A stretch of 39,796 nucleotides of DNA from Prevotellaceae bacterium UBA1710. GTDB lineage: Bacteria > Bacteroidota > Bacteroidia > Bacteroidales > Bacteroidaceae. Positions 9,421 through 17,878 of this stretch are shown piece by piece (position 1 is the stretch's first letter; the number at the start of each line of letters is the position of its first letter). The DNA lies in the NCBI GenBank assembly GCA_002317355.1, contig DCJC01000074.1, positions 12,548 to 52,343 of the forward strand, given 5' to 3'. The notes under the pieces were generated by a model. It was not told where the DNA came from and did not search any database. It was given only the letters and a program-made list of their open reading frames with translations. The position numbers and the translations under genes were made by a program.

Positions 9421-11154
9421 ATGAAAAAGATTCTATTAGCCGCATCCATGCTTGGAGCCTATGCTTCTGCGGATGCACAATCAATTAAGGTTAATCAGGT
9501 TGGTTACTATCCATCTGAGATAAAAGTGGCGGTCATTGAACCGACTAATACAGCCAAGGCATTTGTGCTCAAGGATGCTAAGGGTAAGAAGGTGTGGGCA
9601 GGTAAGGCTGTTCGCACATCTGTGTCACCATTCACTCAGAAAGAACGTCAGATTGTTGATTTCTCATCAGTTAAGACTCCTGGTACTTATACACTTTTTG
9701 CAGGTAAGGAACAGCAGAAGGTCATCATCAAGGATAAGGCTTTTGCCGATGTCGCAAAGGCAGCGATGAAGGCTTTCTATCTCCAGCGTACAGCAATGCC
9801 TATCGAGGAGAAATATGCAGGTGTATATGCTCGTCCTGCTGCTCACATGGATAACAAAGTGCTCGTGCATGCATCTGCAGCATCTCCACTTCGTCCAGAG
9901 GGTACTGTTATTTCCTCTCCTTATGGTTGGTATGATGCTGGTGACTTCAACAAATACATCGTGAACTCAGGCTTCACCATTGGTGTACTGCTTCAGGCTT
10001 ATGAGTTGAATAAGGCTTATGTAGATAATATGAATCTTGTGATTCCGGAGTCTGAGGATGCGGTTCCTGATTACCTCGATGAGATAATGTATAATCTCAA
10101 GTGGATGATAACCATGCAGGATCCATACGATGGAGGTGTGTATCATAAACTTACTACACCTAACTTTGAGGGTTTTGAAATGCCAGCAAATGTAAGCCAG
10201 ACTCGATACGTTGTACAGAAGAGCACTCAGGCTGCGCTTGATTTTGCTGCTACTCTTGCGCAAGCAGCCCGTATCTATTCTGCATACTCAAAATATCAGT
10301 CATTCTGCAAGGAAGCAGTAAAGGCTGCTGAGCGTGCTTATGCATGGGCTGTGAAGAATCCTACATTCTATTATGACCAGAATGGAAACAACAAGAAGTA
10401 TTCTCCAAAGGTAAATACAGGTATGTATGATGATAGGGCATCTGCTGATGAATTCTTCTGGGCGGCAACAGAACTTTACCTCGTTACAAAGCAGAATTCG
10501 TATTTTGAGCAAGCAAAGTCATTTATGCCGCAGAGCTATCGCGTACCTACATGGGGCGAGGTTTCTGGTCTTGGTGTTCAGGAATGGATCAACCAGAGCC
10601 TTCTCGGTAAGTTAGATGGTATAGACTTCCCTGTTGAGAAGATGAAGGCAGATCTTGTTTCTTATTGCGATGATTGTATGCTTCGTATGCCAACATCTTG
10701 TTTCAATGCTCCTCACGGTAATCGTGAGAAAGATTTCTGTTGGGGTAGTAATAGTGAGAACTGTGCAGGTCAGGGTATTGCTCTTACCTATGCCTACACG
10801 CTCACGAAGGATAAGAAGTATTTTGATGCAGCAATCTCTGATGCCGACTATCTTTTTGGTCGTAATGCAACAGGTTATTGCTTCGTAACAGGTTTTGGAA
10901 CAAAGCAAGTTATGCATCCACACCAGCGTCTTTCTGCTGCTGATGGTATTGATGCTCCGCTTCCAGGTTTCCTCGCTGGTGGTCCAAACCCTGGTCAGCA
11001 GGATATTGCGAATGTTACATCATATCCTTCAAAGGCGGCAGATGAATCATACACAGATGATGTGAACAGCTATGCAAGTAATGAGATTGCCATAAATTGG
11101 AATGCTTATCTCGTTGGATTGTTGGTTACAATCGAGTCTGAATTGAGCAAATAA
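9421..11154 (+). CDS. GH9 endoglucanase
   Basis: Predicted secreted endo-beta-1,4-glucanase (cellulase family E). A signal peptide ends near ADAQ (residue 20). Residues about 21-105 form the CelD-type N-terminal Ig-like domain (starting IKVNQVGYYP), and about 108-570 the (alpha/alpha)6 barrel. Catalytic residues are visible: YDAGDFNKY with Asp172 and Asp175 (base side), HPHQR near 499-503 (substrate binding) and SNEIAINWN with acid Glu555. No dockerin or carbohydrate-binding module is attached and there is no lipobox, so it is probably periplasmic or released. It is the last gene of the first operon, with a terminator 50 bases after its stop. GH9 enzymes cut cellulose, mixed-linkage glucan or the glucose-rich parts of glucomannan. 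Confidence 0.92.
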   Translation: MKKILLAASMLGAYASADAQSIKVNQVGYYPSEIKVAVIEPTNTAKAFVLKDAKGKKVWAGKAVRTSVSPFTQKERQIVDFSSVKTPGTYTLFAGKEQQKVIIKDKAFADVAKAAMKAFYLQRTAMPIEEKYAGVYARPAAHMDNKVLVHASAASPLRPEGTVISSPYGWYDAGDFNKYIVNSGFTIGVLLQAYELNKAYVDNMNLVIPESEDAVPDYLDEIMYNLKWMITMQDPYDGGVYHKLTTPNFEGFEMPANVSQTRYVVQKSTQAALDFAATLAQAARIYSAYSKYQSFCKEAVKAAERAYAWAVKNPTFYYDQNGNNKKYSPKVNTGMYDDRASADEFFWAATELYLVTKQNSYFEQAKSFMPQSYRVPTWGEVSGLGVQEWINQSLLGKLDGIDFPVEKMKADLVSYCDDCMLRMPTSCFNAPHGNREKDFCWGSNSENCAGQGIALTYAYTLTKDKKYFDAAISDADYLFGRNATGYCFVTGFGTKQVMHPHQRLSAADGIDAPLPGFLAGGPNPGQQDIANVTSYPSKAADESYTDDVNSYASNEIAINWNAYLVGLLVTIESELSK

Positions 11155-11203
11155 TCCCAGTCTTTCATAATTGCTCATTGCACCTTATATACTATATTAA
11201 ACA

Positions 11204-11244
11204 AACTTTCCCATCCACTTTCGATAAGTTGATGGGAAAGTTTT
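11204..11244 (+). terminator. Terminator of the enzyme operon
   Basis: A perfect 12-bp stem (11204-11215 with 11231-11242) continues after one mismatch into four more pairs around a five-base loop. The final T residues run to 11244. It sits 50 bases after the GH9 stop. Confidence 0.8.
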
Positions 11245-11326
11245 GTATTATCAACTTGCTTCGTGTCTTTTTCTTCCTATTTCCCTTTTTTCATACCTCT
11301 TTAATAAATCCGATGAAAATTCGCTC

Positions 11327-11404
11327 AAAGTCCCATTAAACTCCCATTAAAGTCCCATTGAAGTCCCATTGTTTCGATAAATAATGGGAGGTGTATGGGA
11401 ATTT
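11327..11404. repeat. 11-bp phased repeat array, copy A (direct then inverted units)
   Basis: Four direct 11-bp units of the form AAAGTCCCATT fill 11327-11370 without gaps. A 12-base spacer follows, then two units in the opposite orientation (11383-11393 and 11394-11404). The innermost units can pair as a hairpin (TCCCATT with AATGGGA). The 11-bp period is not a multiple of three and no open reading frame runs through it. A near copy is at 38178-38277. Confidence 0.75.
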
Positions 11405-11958
11405 AACAGGAAATAGAATGGTGGTAAAAGTGAGGCTCTTCTTAGGATAAGTGTTGATGGGTGGGATGGAGTATGAATGCTTGGTTGCTTATAGACTGGA
11501 TTAGTGATGATTTTGACATTTTAATGTTGTTTTGAGCTAAAAATAGGTGTAAAAACGACACTAATGATAAATAATTGTAAATAAAAAGGTGATTTTAGTG
11601 TCAATCCGTCAAAATGTACGAAAAATGTATAAAAATGTCATGTTAAAGTCGGAAAAGTATCACTTGTTGATAAAATAGTATACTCCGCTTATAATAATTT
11701 AATGTAATTTTGCAACCGAATTTCGCGATTATGCCCAATATCGCCTATATCTATTAGTTGTATGAATTCTTTAATAACTTAAACTGTTCTGCATGAGGAC
11801 TGAAAACCTACAAACGTAAAGCCTGTTTTTATAGAGCCTTTAGTGTTTGATACACCTTCGGTTGTGAATAGCTAATAATAGTAATATAGACTATGGTGAA
11901 GCCGTTTTCTTTGTTAAATGCAACATGTAACAAGTAAAAACAATAATGTAACGCACAT
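11405..11958. other. Intergenic region upstream of the first SusC
   Basis: No convincing coding frame is present. It holds a -7-like box TAATTTTGC at 11705-11713 without an obvious -33 partner, and an 8-bp inverted repeat GACACTAA/TTAGTGTC at 11557-11564 and 11595-11602. If 11705 is a real promoter, the stretch 11720-11950 would be a long leader or separate transcript; I recognise no RNA family in it. Confidence 0.4.
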
Positions 11959-11992
11959 TTTGTTGTTTTAAGAATGAAAACTATAACTTTGC
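11959..11992 (+). promoter_or_regulatory. Promoter of the first SusC/SusD operon
   Basis: TTTG at 11959-11962 and TAACTTTGC at 11984-11992 are 21 bases apart, a good Bacteroidetes -33/-7 pair. Transcription would start near 11998, giving a leader of about 65 bases before the SusC ATG at 12066. Confidence 0.75.
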
Positions 11993-12065
11993 ACTTGATT
12001 TTGTAGAATCAACCTAAAATATTTTTTAATTTTATTTAGTTCAATAACTTAAACACATCTAAAAA

Positions 12066-15000
12066 ATGCGAAAACTAGAAAAGTTGGGAACTTGGAGCAG
12101 GTCGTTCCTTCTCCTTTCCATTCTTTGCTTTGTTGCCATCTGTGCTCAGGCTCAGAAGGTGTCAGGTGTCATTAAGGATCAGAGTGGTGAACCAATCATT
12201 GGCGCAACCGTAAAGGTGTCTGGGTCAAATGGTGGTACTATTTCTGATGCGAATGGACGCTATGAAATTCAGGCGCCTAATGGCTCTGTTCTTACTGTAA
12301 GCTACATTGGCTATCTTACAAAGCAAATGCGCCTCAGAGGCGAGAACGTTGTTGATATCGTTCTCCAGGAGGACAACACCACTCTTAACGACGTTGTTGT
12401 TGTTGGTTATGGTGTTCAGAAGAAAAAGCTCGTTACTGGTGCTACTGTACAGGTAAAGGGTGATGATCTTTCTAAACTCTCTACAACATCTGCTCTTACT
12501 GCTATGCAGAGCCAGACTCCTGGTGTTTCTATTCTGCAGAACAGCGGTCAGGCTGGTGAAGGTTACAAAGTAAACATCCGTGGTATCGGTACAACTGGTA
12601 ATTCTGACCCATTGTACGTTATCGATGGTGTTGCTGGTGGTAGCCTCAACGATCTTAACCCTTCAGATATCGAGTCTATCGACGTATTGAAGGATGCTGC
12701 ATCTGCTGCTATCTACGGTGCTCGTGCTGCTAACGGTGTAATCCTCGTTACAACTCGTCAGGGTAAGGAAGGTAAGATGCAGATTAACTACGATGGTTAT
12801 GTAGGTAAGCAGTATCTTGCAAAGTCTCCAGACGTTCTCAACGCTCAGGAGTACGTTTATAGCCGTATCCTCCGTGAGTTCAACGGTGGCGCTGCTGTTC
12901 CAGAGTGGCAGTCTAAGCTTCCTGCAGACATCTATCAGAAGCTCCAGAATGGCTGGGAAGGTACTGATTGGGTAGGTGAGTCTTATCATAAGGGCGCAAT
13001 CACTCAGAACCACTCTGTTAGCTTGGCTGGTGGTAATGATGTTTCTAAGTTTAACTTAGGTTTTGCTTACACAAATCAGGACGGTATTCTTGGTGGTGAG
13101 ACACAGTCTCAGTTCGACCGTTACAATTTCCGCGTAAATTCTTCACACGTACTTCTTCGTTCTAAGAAGGGTAACTTCAATGTTATCACTATCGGTGAGA
13201 ACCTTAATGCAAACCGTAGCAGCCGTCGTGGTATCTCACAGAGCAGCATGTATTGGAACAACGTTCATGACCTTATGAACGCTAACCCATTGCTCCCTGT
13301 ATATGATAAGGACGGTAACTACTATACTAATAAGGAAATGGCTGCTGATGGTTGGACTCTTGGTTCTGCTGTTAACCCAATGGCTATCGCTGCAACAACA
13401 AGTCAGGGCTTGAATGAAAGCAACAACTGGAATGTTAATGCAAGTGCTTATATTGAGATTCAGCCTATCAAGAACTTGATCTTCAAGTCTCAGTATGGTT
13501 ATCGTTTTGGTTTCAACTCTTATCGTTCTATGACAAGAGTACACGCTTCTGGTACTAACGTAGCTGACCAGGATAACGCTTCCCAGTCTCTTAGCTTGTG
13601 GTCAAACATGTCTTTGGAGAATACTTTGACATACACATTCGATGTTAAGAAGAATAACTTCAACATTGTTGTTGGTCAGTCTATTGAGCAGAATGGTTAT
13701 GGCGAGAGCCTTAATGCTTCTGGTAACAACCTCCTCTTCGGTGAAAGCTGGGATCATGCATTCGTTAGCAACTCACAGATTAAGAAACTTGCTGATGTTT
13801 CAGTTGGTGGTACTCCAACAGGTGACAACTCACTCGCTTCATTCTTCGGTCGTGTAAACTATAACTATGATGAGAAGTACATGTTGCAGGCAACTGTACG
13901 TACTGACGGTTCTTCAAACTTCGCTCCTGGTCATCGTTGGGGTGTATTCCCATCTGCATCTGCTGGTTGGGTGATGAGCAATGAGAACTTCATGAAGAGT
14001 ACTTCTTCTTGGATGAACTTCTTGAAGCTCCGTGCTTCTTGGGGTCAGAATGGTAACTGTAACATTCCTAACTTCCAGTATCTTACTCAGGTAGGTTTCG
14101 ATACTGCTAACAGCTATTTCTTTGGTGCAGGTAACCATGAAGAGGCTACTACTGGTGGTTCTTTCAATGTACTTGGTAACCCTGAGCTTACTTGGGAGAC
14201 ATCTGAGCAGATTGACCTCGGTATTGATGCTCGTTTCCTTGACAGCCGTCTCGGTCTTGCATTCGACTGGTATAAGAAGTCAACAAAGGACTGGCTCGTT
14301 CGTGCTCCAATCCTTGGTGTATATGGTATCGGTGCTCCATACATTAACGGTGGTGACGTAGAGAATACAGGTATTGAGCTCGCTCTCAACTGGAACGATC
14401 AGCTTGAGAATGGTCTCCGTTACGGTGTTTCTGCTAACATGACATACAACAAGAATGAGGTAACTAAGCTTGCTAACGCAGAGGGTATCATTCATGGTCC
14501 TGGTGCTGTATGGCATCAGCTCGAGGGTGAGATCTATCGTGCACAGGTTGGTCAGCCTATCGGTTTCTTCTATGGTTATAAGACTGCTGGTGTATTCCAG
14601 AATGGCGATCAGATCGCTGAGTTTACTCAGAAGTATCAGGATAAGGTTCATGGTGGCAATGATAAGTTGCGTCCTGGTGACGTAATCTTCGTTGATGCTA
14701 ATGGTGATGGTAACATTGATGACAATGACCGTACATTCATTGGTGATCCTCATCCAGACATGACACTTGGTCTTAGCGCTAACGTTTCTTATAAGGGCTT
14801 TGATTTCTCTGTAACTGGTAATGGTGCATTTGGTCATCAGATTCTCCGTACTTGGGCTAACCAGGACTTCCTTGAGCAGAACCTCAACAAGAAGATCGTT
14901 TACGGTTCTTGGAAGGGTGAGGGTACAAGCGATAAGCTCCCTATCTTCGATGGTTTCGATACTCCAAACTGGAAGTACATGTCATCTGCAATGCTTGAGG

Positions 15001-15251
15001 ATGCTGATTACTTCCGTATTGCTAACGTAACTCTCGGTTACGATCTTAAGAACATTTGGAAGGCTTGTCCATTGAACCAGTTCCGTGTATATGTTGCTGT
15101 TAACAACCTTTACACATTCACAGGCTACACAGGTATGGATCCTGAAGTTGGTTCTGATGGTGGTTCAGGTAGCTCTTGGGCTGCAGGTATTGATACTGGT
15201 GTATATCCAGCTCCACGTACATACCTTATTGGTTTCAACATTAAGTTCTAA
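12066..15251 (+). CDS. SusC-like TonB-dependent outer-membrane transporter (first pair)
   Basis: Outer-membrane beta-barrel that imports oligosaccharides using TonB energy, working with the SusD lipoprotein encoded 29 bases downstream. After a signal peptide ending near AQAQ (residues 27-30) comes a carboxypeptidase-regulatory-like domain (about 31-100), a VVVVGYG TonB-box-like stretch (110-116), the plug domain with LYVIDG and IESIDVLKDAASAAIYG, and a barrel ending in Phe (FNIKF), as outer-membrane proteins usually do. The 1061-residue length is normal. Codons are very restricted (GGT, CGT, GCT, GTT favoured), consistent with a highly expressed gene. The family tells nothing precise about substrate; position beside the glucan/mannan enzymes suggests their oligosaccharides. 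Confidence 0.95.
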   Translation: MRKLEKLGTWSRSFLLLSILCFVAICAQAQKVSGVIKDQSGEPIIGATVKVSGSNGGTISDANGRYEIQAPNGSVLTVSYIGYLTKQMRLRGENVVDIVLQEDNTTLNDVVVVGYGVQKKKLVTGATVQVKGDDLSKLSTTSALTAMQSQTPGVSILQNSGQAGEGYKVNIRGIGTTGNSDPLYVIDGVAGGSLNDLNPSDIESIDVLKDAASAAIYGARAANGVILVTTRQGKEGKMQINYDGYVGKQYLAKSPDVLNAQEYVYSRILREFNGGAAVPEWQSKLPADIYQKLQNGWEGTDWVGESYHKGAITQNHSVSLAGGNDVSKFNLGFAYTNQDGILGGETQSQFDRYNFRVNSSHVLLRSKKGNFNVITIGENLNANRSSRRGISQSSMYWNNVHDLMNANPLLPVYDKDGNYYTNKEMAADGWTLGSAVNPMAIAATTSQGLNESNNWNVNASAYIEIQPIKNLIFKSQYGYRFGFNSYRSMTRVHASGTNVADQDNASQSLSLWSNMSLENTLTYTFDVKKNNFNIVVGQSIEQNGYGESLNASGNNLLFGESWDHAFVSNSQIKKLADVSVGGTPTGDNSLASFFGRVNYNYDEKYMLQATVRTDGSSNFAPGHRWGVFPSASAGWVMSNENFMKSTSSWMNFLKLRASWGQNGNCNIPNFQYLTQVGFDTANSYFFGAGNHEEATTGGSFNVLGNPELTWETSEQIDLGIDARFLDSRLGLAFDWYKKSTKDWLVRAPILGVYGIGAPYINGGDVENTGIELALNWNDQLENGLRYGVSANMTYNKNEVTKLANAEGIIHGPGAVWHQLEGEIYRAQVGQPIGFFYGYKTAGVFQNGDQIAEFTQKYQDKVHGGNDKLRPGDVIFVDANGDGNIDDNDRTFIGDPHPDMTLGLSANVSYKGFDFSVTGNGAFGHQILRTWANQDFLEQNLNKKIVYGSWKGEGTSDKLPIFDGFDTPNWKYMSSAMLEDADYFRIANVTLGYDLKNIWKACPLNQFRVYVAVNNLYTFTGYTGMDPEVGSDGGSGSSWAAGIDTGVYPAPRTYLIGFNIKF

Positions 15252-15280
15252 TATTACAACATAGCAAAATAATAGAAATT

Positions 15281-17029
15281 ATGAAAAAATTCATTATAAT
15301 GGCAGCTGCAGCGCTTCTTTCCTTTACTTCTTGTGAGGATTTCCTTGATTCACAGGACTACACAGGTAAGAACAGCACCAACTTCCCTACAACCAATGAG
15401 GATGTTGACAAGATGGTTGCAGCCGTTTACAAATCATGCTTCTATGGTCCTTTCCAGGGTAATAACCTTGAACAGTACTTCTCAGTAGCAAATATTATGT
15501 CTGACGATATGTATGGTGGTGCTGGTCTTGGTGACCCATGGTGGCAGGCTATCGACAAGCTCATGTACGCTCAGACCAACCAGATGCAGGATCTTTGGAC
15601 CTATGCATACGAAACTATCGCTCGTGCTAATGCAGCTTTGGGTGTAGTAGATAACATTGCTGACGAAGATGCTCGTAACCAGACAAAGGGTGAGCTTCTC
15701 TTCATGCGTGCTTATAGCTATTATAACCTTGTTCTTGCTTTCAATAATGTTCCATTCATTGAGAAGGCTCCTGAAACTGTAGCTGAGGCTCAGACTGCTC
15801 CTCAGCAGGTTGAAGGTAAGGAAATCTTCAAGCACATTGCAGATGATATCTATGAGGCAACATCTATCATGCCTTCTTACAAGTATGATGGTTGGCAGAC
15901 ACTTGCTTATGGTAAGGTTAGCCGTTGGGCTGCTGAGGCATTCCTTGGTCGTGCATTCCTTTTCTATACAGGTTTCTATGGCGAGTCAAGCATGCCTAAG
16001 ACTGATGGCACAGCCATTGACAAGGCTTATGTATCTGACAGATTGAAGGATTGTATTGACAACTCAGGTCATGGTCTTCTTTCAGACTATCGTTCACTTT
16101 GGGCATATTCAAACCCTTACACAGCTAAGGATTATGACTTTGTTAAGGATATGGCAGATAAGGGTACTTGCTTCACTGAGGGTAACAAGGAGGTTCTTCT
16201 CGCTATTAACTTCCAGTACCAGTCTGCATGGTCTAATCAGCTTCACCTTACAAACCAGTACGGTTTGTTCTTCGGTATCCGTTGTGATGGTAACAACCAG
16301 GATGATGATCGCTTCCACGTAGGTACTGAGACTTCTGTATATCCATTCAGCACAGGTTGGGGTTGCGGTACTGTAGCTTCAAATCTTGTTAACGACTGGA
16401 AGAGAATTGAGCCAGAAGATCCACGTTTCGAGGCTTCTATCCTTGATATGAGCAAGACAAAACTTGATCCAGGTACATTCTCTGATGCTGTAGAGTTGAC
16501 TATGTATCATCAGAAGAAGATTACTTCTGTTCGTTCATCAGGTGGTACTAAGTACTCTTGGTCTATTGATGCAATGGGTTCTGATGGTAATGGTAACTAT
16601 CAGGCTTCTAACTGTACTCCTTTGTATGTGTTCCGTTTTGCAGATGTTCTCTTGATGTACTCTGAGTTGGAGAAGGATGTTAAGCCTTTGAACGAGGTTC
16701 GTGCTCGTGTAGGTTTGAAGCCATATGATTCTTATTCAGAGGAGGCTCTCCGTAACGAGCGTCGTTGGGAGTTGGCATTCGAGGGTAGCCGTTGGGATGA
16801 CCTCCGTCGTTGGGGTATCGCAGCAGATGCTCTTTCAAAGCAGACTGGTGGTGCAATGTACAACCAGGGTCAGAAGGCTACTATGGAATATAGTAACTAT
16901 GCTGCTCGTTACAATGCAACAAAGGGATTCTATCGTATTCCTAAGTCTCAGATCGACCTTTCTGGTGGCGTTTACAAGCAGAATGCTGGTTGGGAAGACG
17001 ATGCAGCTAATCAGTTCGGTGGTTATTAA
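15281..17029 (+). CDS. SusD-like glycan-binding lipoprotein (first pair)
   Basis: Surface lipoprotein that caps the SusC transporter and binds the glycan. The lipobox ends FTSC with Cys18 as the lipidated residue. The N-terminal TPR-rich SusD half (AYSYYNLVLAFNNVPF at about 145-160) and the typical C-terminal RWELAFEGSRWDDLRRWG motif near 497-514 are clear. The length of 582 residues is usual for the family. It shares the restricted codon use of the preceding SusC and is followed after 21 bases by a small lipoprotein, forming a three-gene unit. Confidence 0.94.
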   Translation: MKKFIIMAAAALLSFTSCEDFLDSQDYTGKNSTNFPTTNEDVDKMVAAVYKSCFYGPFQGNNLEQYFSVANIMSDDMYGGAGLGDPWWQAIDKLMYAQTNQMQDLWTYAYETIARANAALGVVDNIADEDARNQTKGELLFMRAYSYYNLVLAFNNVPFIEKAPETVAEAQTAPQQVEGKEIFKHIADDIYEATSIMPSYKYDGWQTLAYGKVSRWAAEAFLGRAFLFYTGFYGESSMPKTDGTAIDKAYVSDRLKDCIDNSGHGLLSDYRSLWAYSNPYTAKDYDFVKDMADKGTCFTEGNKEVLLAINFQYQSAWSNQLHLTNQYGLFFGIRCDGNNQDDDRFHVGTETSVYPFSTGWGCGTVASNLVNDWKRIEPEDPRFEASILDMSKTKLDPGTFSDAVELTMYHQKKITSVRSSGGTKYSWSIDAMGSDGNGNYQASNCTPLYVFRFADVLLMYSELEKDVKPLNEVRARVGLKPYDSYSEEALRNERRWELAFEGSRWDDLRRWGIAADALSKQTGGAMYNQGQKATMEYSNYAARYNATKGFYRIPKSQIDLSGGVYKQNAGWEDDAANQFGGY

Positions 17030-17050
17030 TTCTTAATTGTTAGAAATGAT

Positions 17051-17755
17051 ATGAAAAAAATATTATTATCTTTAGCTGCTGTATTCTGTCTCGCGCTCAC
17101 ATCTTGTGATCCTGTTGACGATTTTACAGAAAATACAGCTGCAAATTTCACTGGTGATCAGATTGACGCTACTCTCGTTCAGGAGGATGGTGACAACCTC
17201 GTAAAGGTTACTGTTCATACAGCTGGTACTGCTCAGATCTCTAATGGTAAGCAGACTATCAAGGCAAATTATGCTGATCTCATCATGCGTGAGATGGGTG
17301 CTAATACTATTACCATCAAGATGCTTACTGCAGATGGTAAGGTTGTAGAAAAGCAGTATCCTGTTACAGTTACTAAGATGACTCATGAGCTCCCTGTTCT
17401 TGAGACTATTATCTGGCAGGGTCAGGAAACCGGTGGTGGTTGGTCTGGTACTCTCCGTTTCTGCGTTGGTCAGACAAATGAGGGTGTTCTTCCTTATCTT
17501 GACGATGACACTTATGACTGGATGGTAGGTAAGAAGTTGAGCCTTGACATCTCTGAAGCAGAACCTGGTGCTACTCTCCGTATCACTACAGGTTGGTGGT
17601 CAACAAATCTCTGTGACGATATTGCTATCGAGTCTGCTCCTTGCAAGATTCAGTTCGAGATGACTCAGGAATTCGTTGATGTCTGCAAGACTCAACACTT
17701 GCTCTTCACTGGTAATGGTAGCTACACTATCACCAAGTTCTACTACGAGCTCTAA
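17051..17755 (+). CDS. Small lipoprotein, candidate surface glycan-binding protein
   Basis: A 234-residue lipoprotein (lipobox LTSC, Cys19) in the place where SusE/SusF-type binding proteins usually sit. An N-terminal beta-rich segment (about 30-110) precedes a C-terminal jelly-roll-like region (about 118-234) with spaced Trp residues (IIWQGQETGGGW, ITTGWWSTN), FEMTQEF and LLFTGNGSYTITKFYYE. That second pattern is one I associate with carbohydrate-binding domains in Bacteroidetes surface proteins; exposed Trp residues would serve binding. I cannot assign a named family with certainty. It is shorter than typical multi-domain surface binding proteins. Confidence 0.65.
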   Translation: MKKILLSLAAVFCLALTSCDPVDDFTENTAANFTGDQIDATLVQEDGDNLVKVTVHTAGTAQISNGKQTIKANYADLIMREMGANTITIKMLTADGKVVEKQYPVTVTKMTHELPVLETIIWQGQETGGGWSGTLRFCVGQTNEGVLPYLDDDTYDWMVGKKLSLDISEAEPGATLRITTGWWSTNLCDDIAIESAPCKIQFEMTQEFVDVCKTQHLLFTGNGSYTITKFYYEL

Positions 17756-17774
17756 TTTTATGTGGTGTAAAAGG

Positions 17775-17807
17775 TATTTGGCAGTGGCATTAGCCACAGC
17801 CAGATAT
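17775..17807 (+). promoter_or_regulatory. RNA hairpin downstream of the small lipoprotein gene
   Basis: TGGCAGTGGC (17779-17788) pairs with 17793-17802 except for one mismatch, around an ATTA loop, and outer A-T/G-T pairs extend it. No T run follows, so it is not a classical terminator by itself; it may protect the 3' end of the SusCD messenger RNA. Confidence 0.45.
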
Positions 17808-17819
17808 TAAAATAACAAA

Positions 17820-17873
17820 ATCAGGTATTGATGTCTTTGCTTGAGTTCTTAAGCAAAGATGTTGATACCTGAT
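17820..17873 (+). terminator. Long G-U-rich hairpin just before the DUF6057-like gene
   Basis: The arms 17820-17842 and 17851-17873 pair over all 23 positions if G-U pairs are allowed, with four G-U wobbles in the middle. The opposite strand would have A-C mismatches there, so the structure belongs to plus-strand RNA. ATTTTATG follows, making the stem end 5 bases before the ATG at 17879. It could act as a leaky terminator or attenuator, or limit ribosome access to that start. Confidence 0.6.
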
Positions 17874-17878
17874 ATTTT

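Noticed and set aside
11720..11950. Possible riboswitch or known regulatory RNA before the first SusC
   Set aside because: Only short weak stems could be drawn and no known class was recognised.
14280..14837. 185-codon open frame on the minus strand
   Set aside because: Antisense shadow of the first SusC gene, low-complexity Thr/Ile-rich translation, no promoter.
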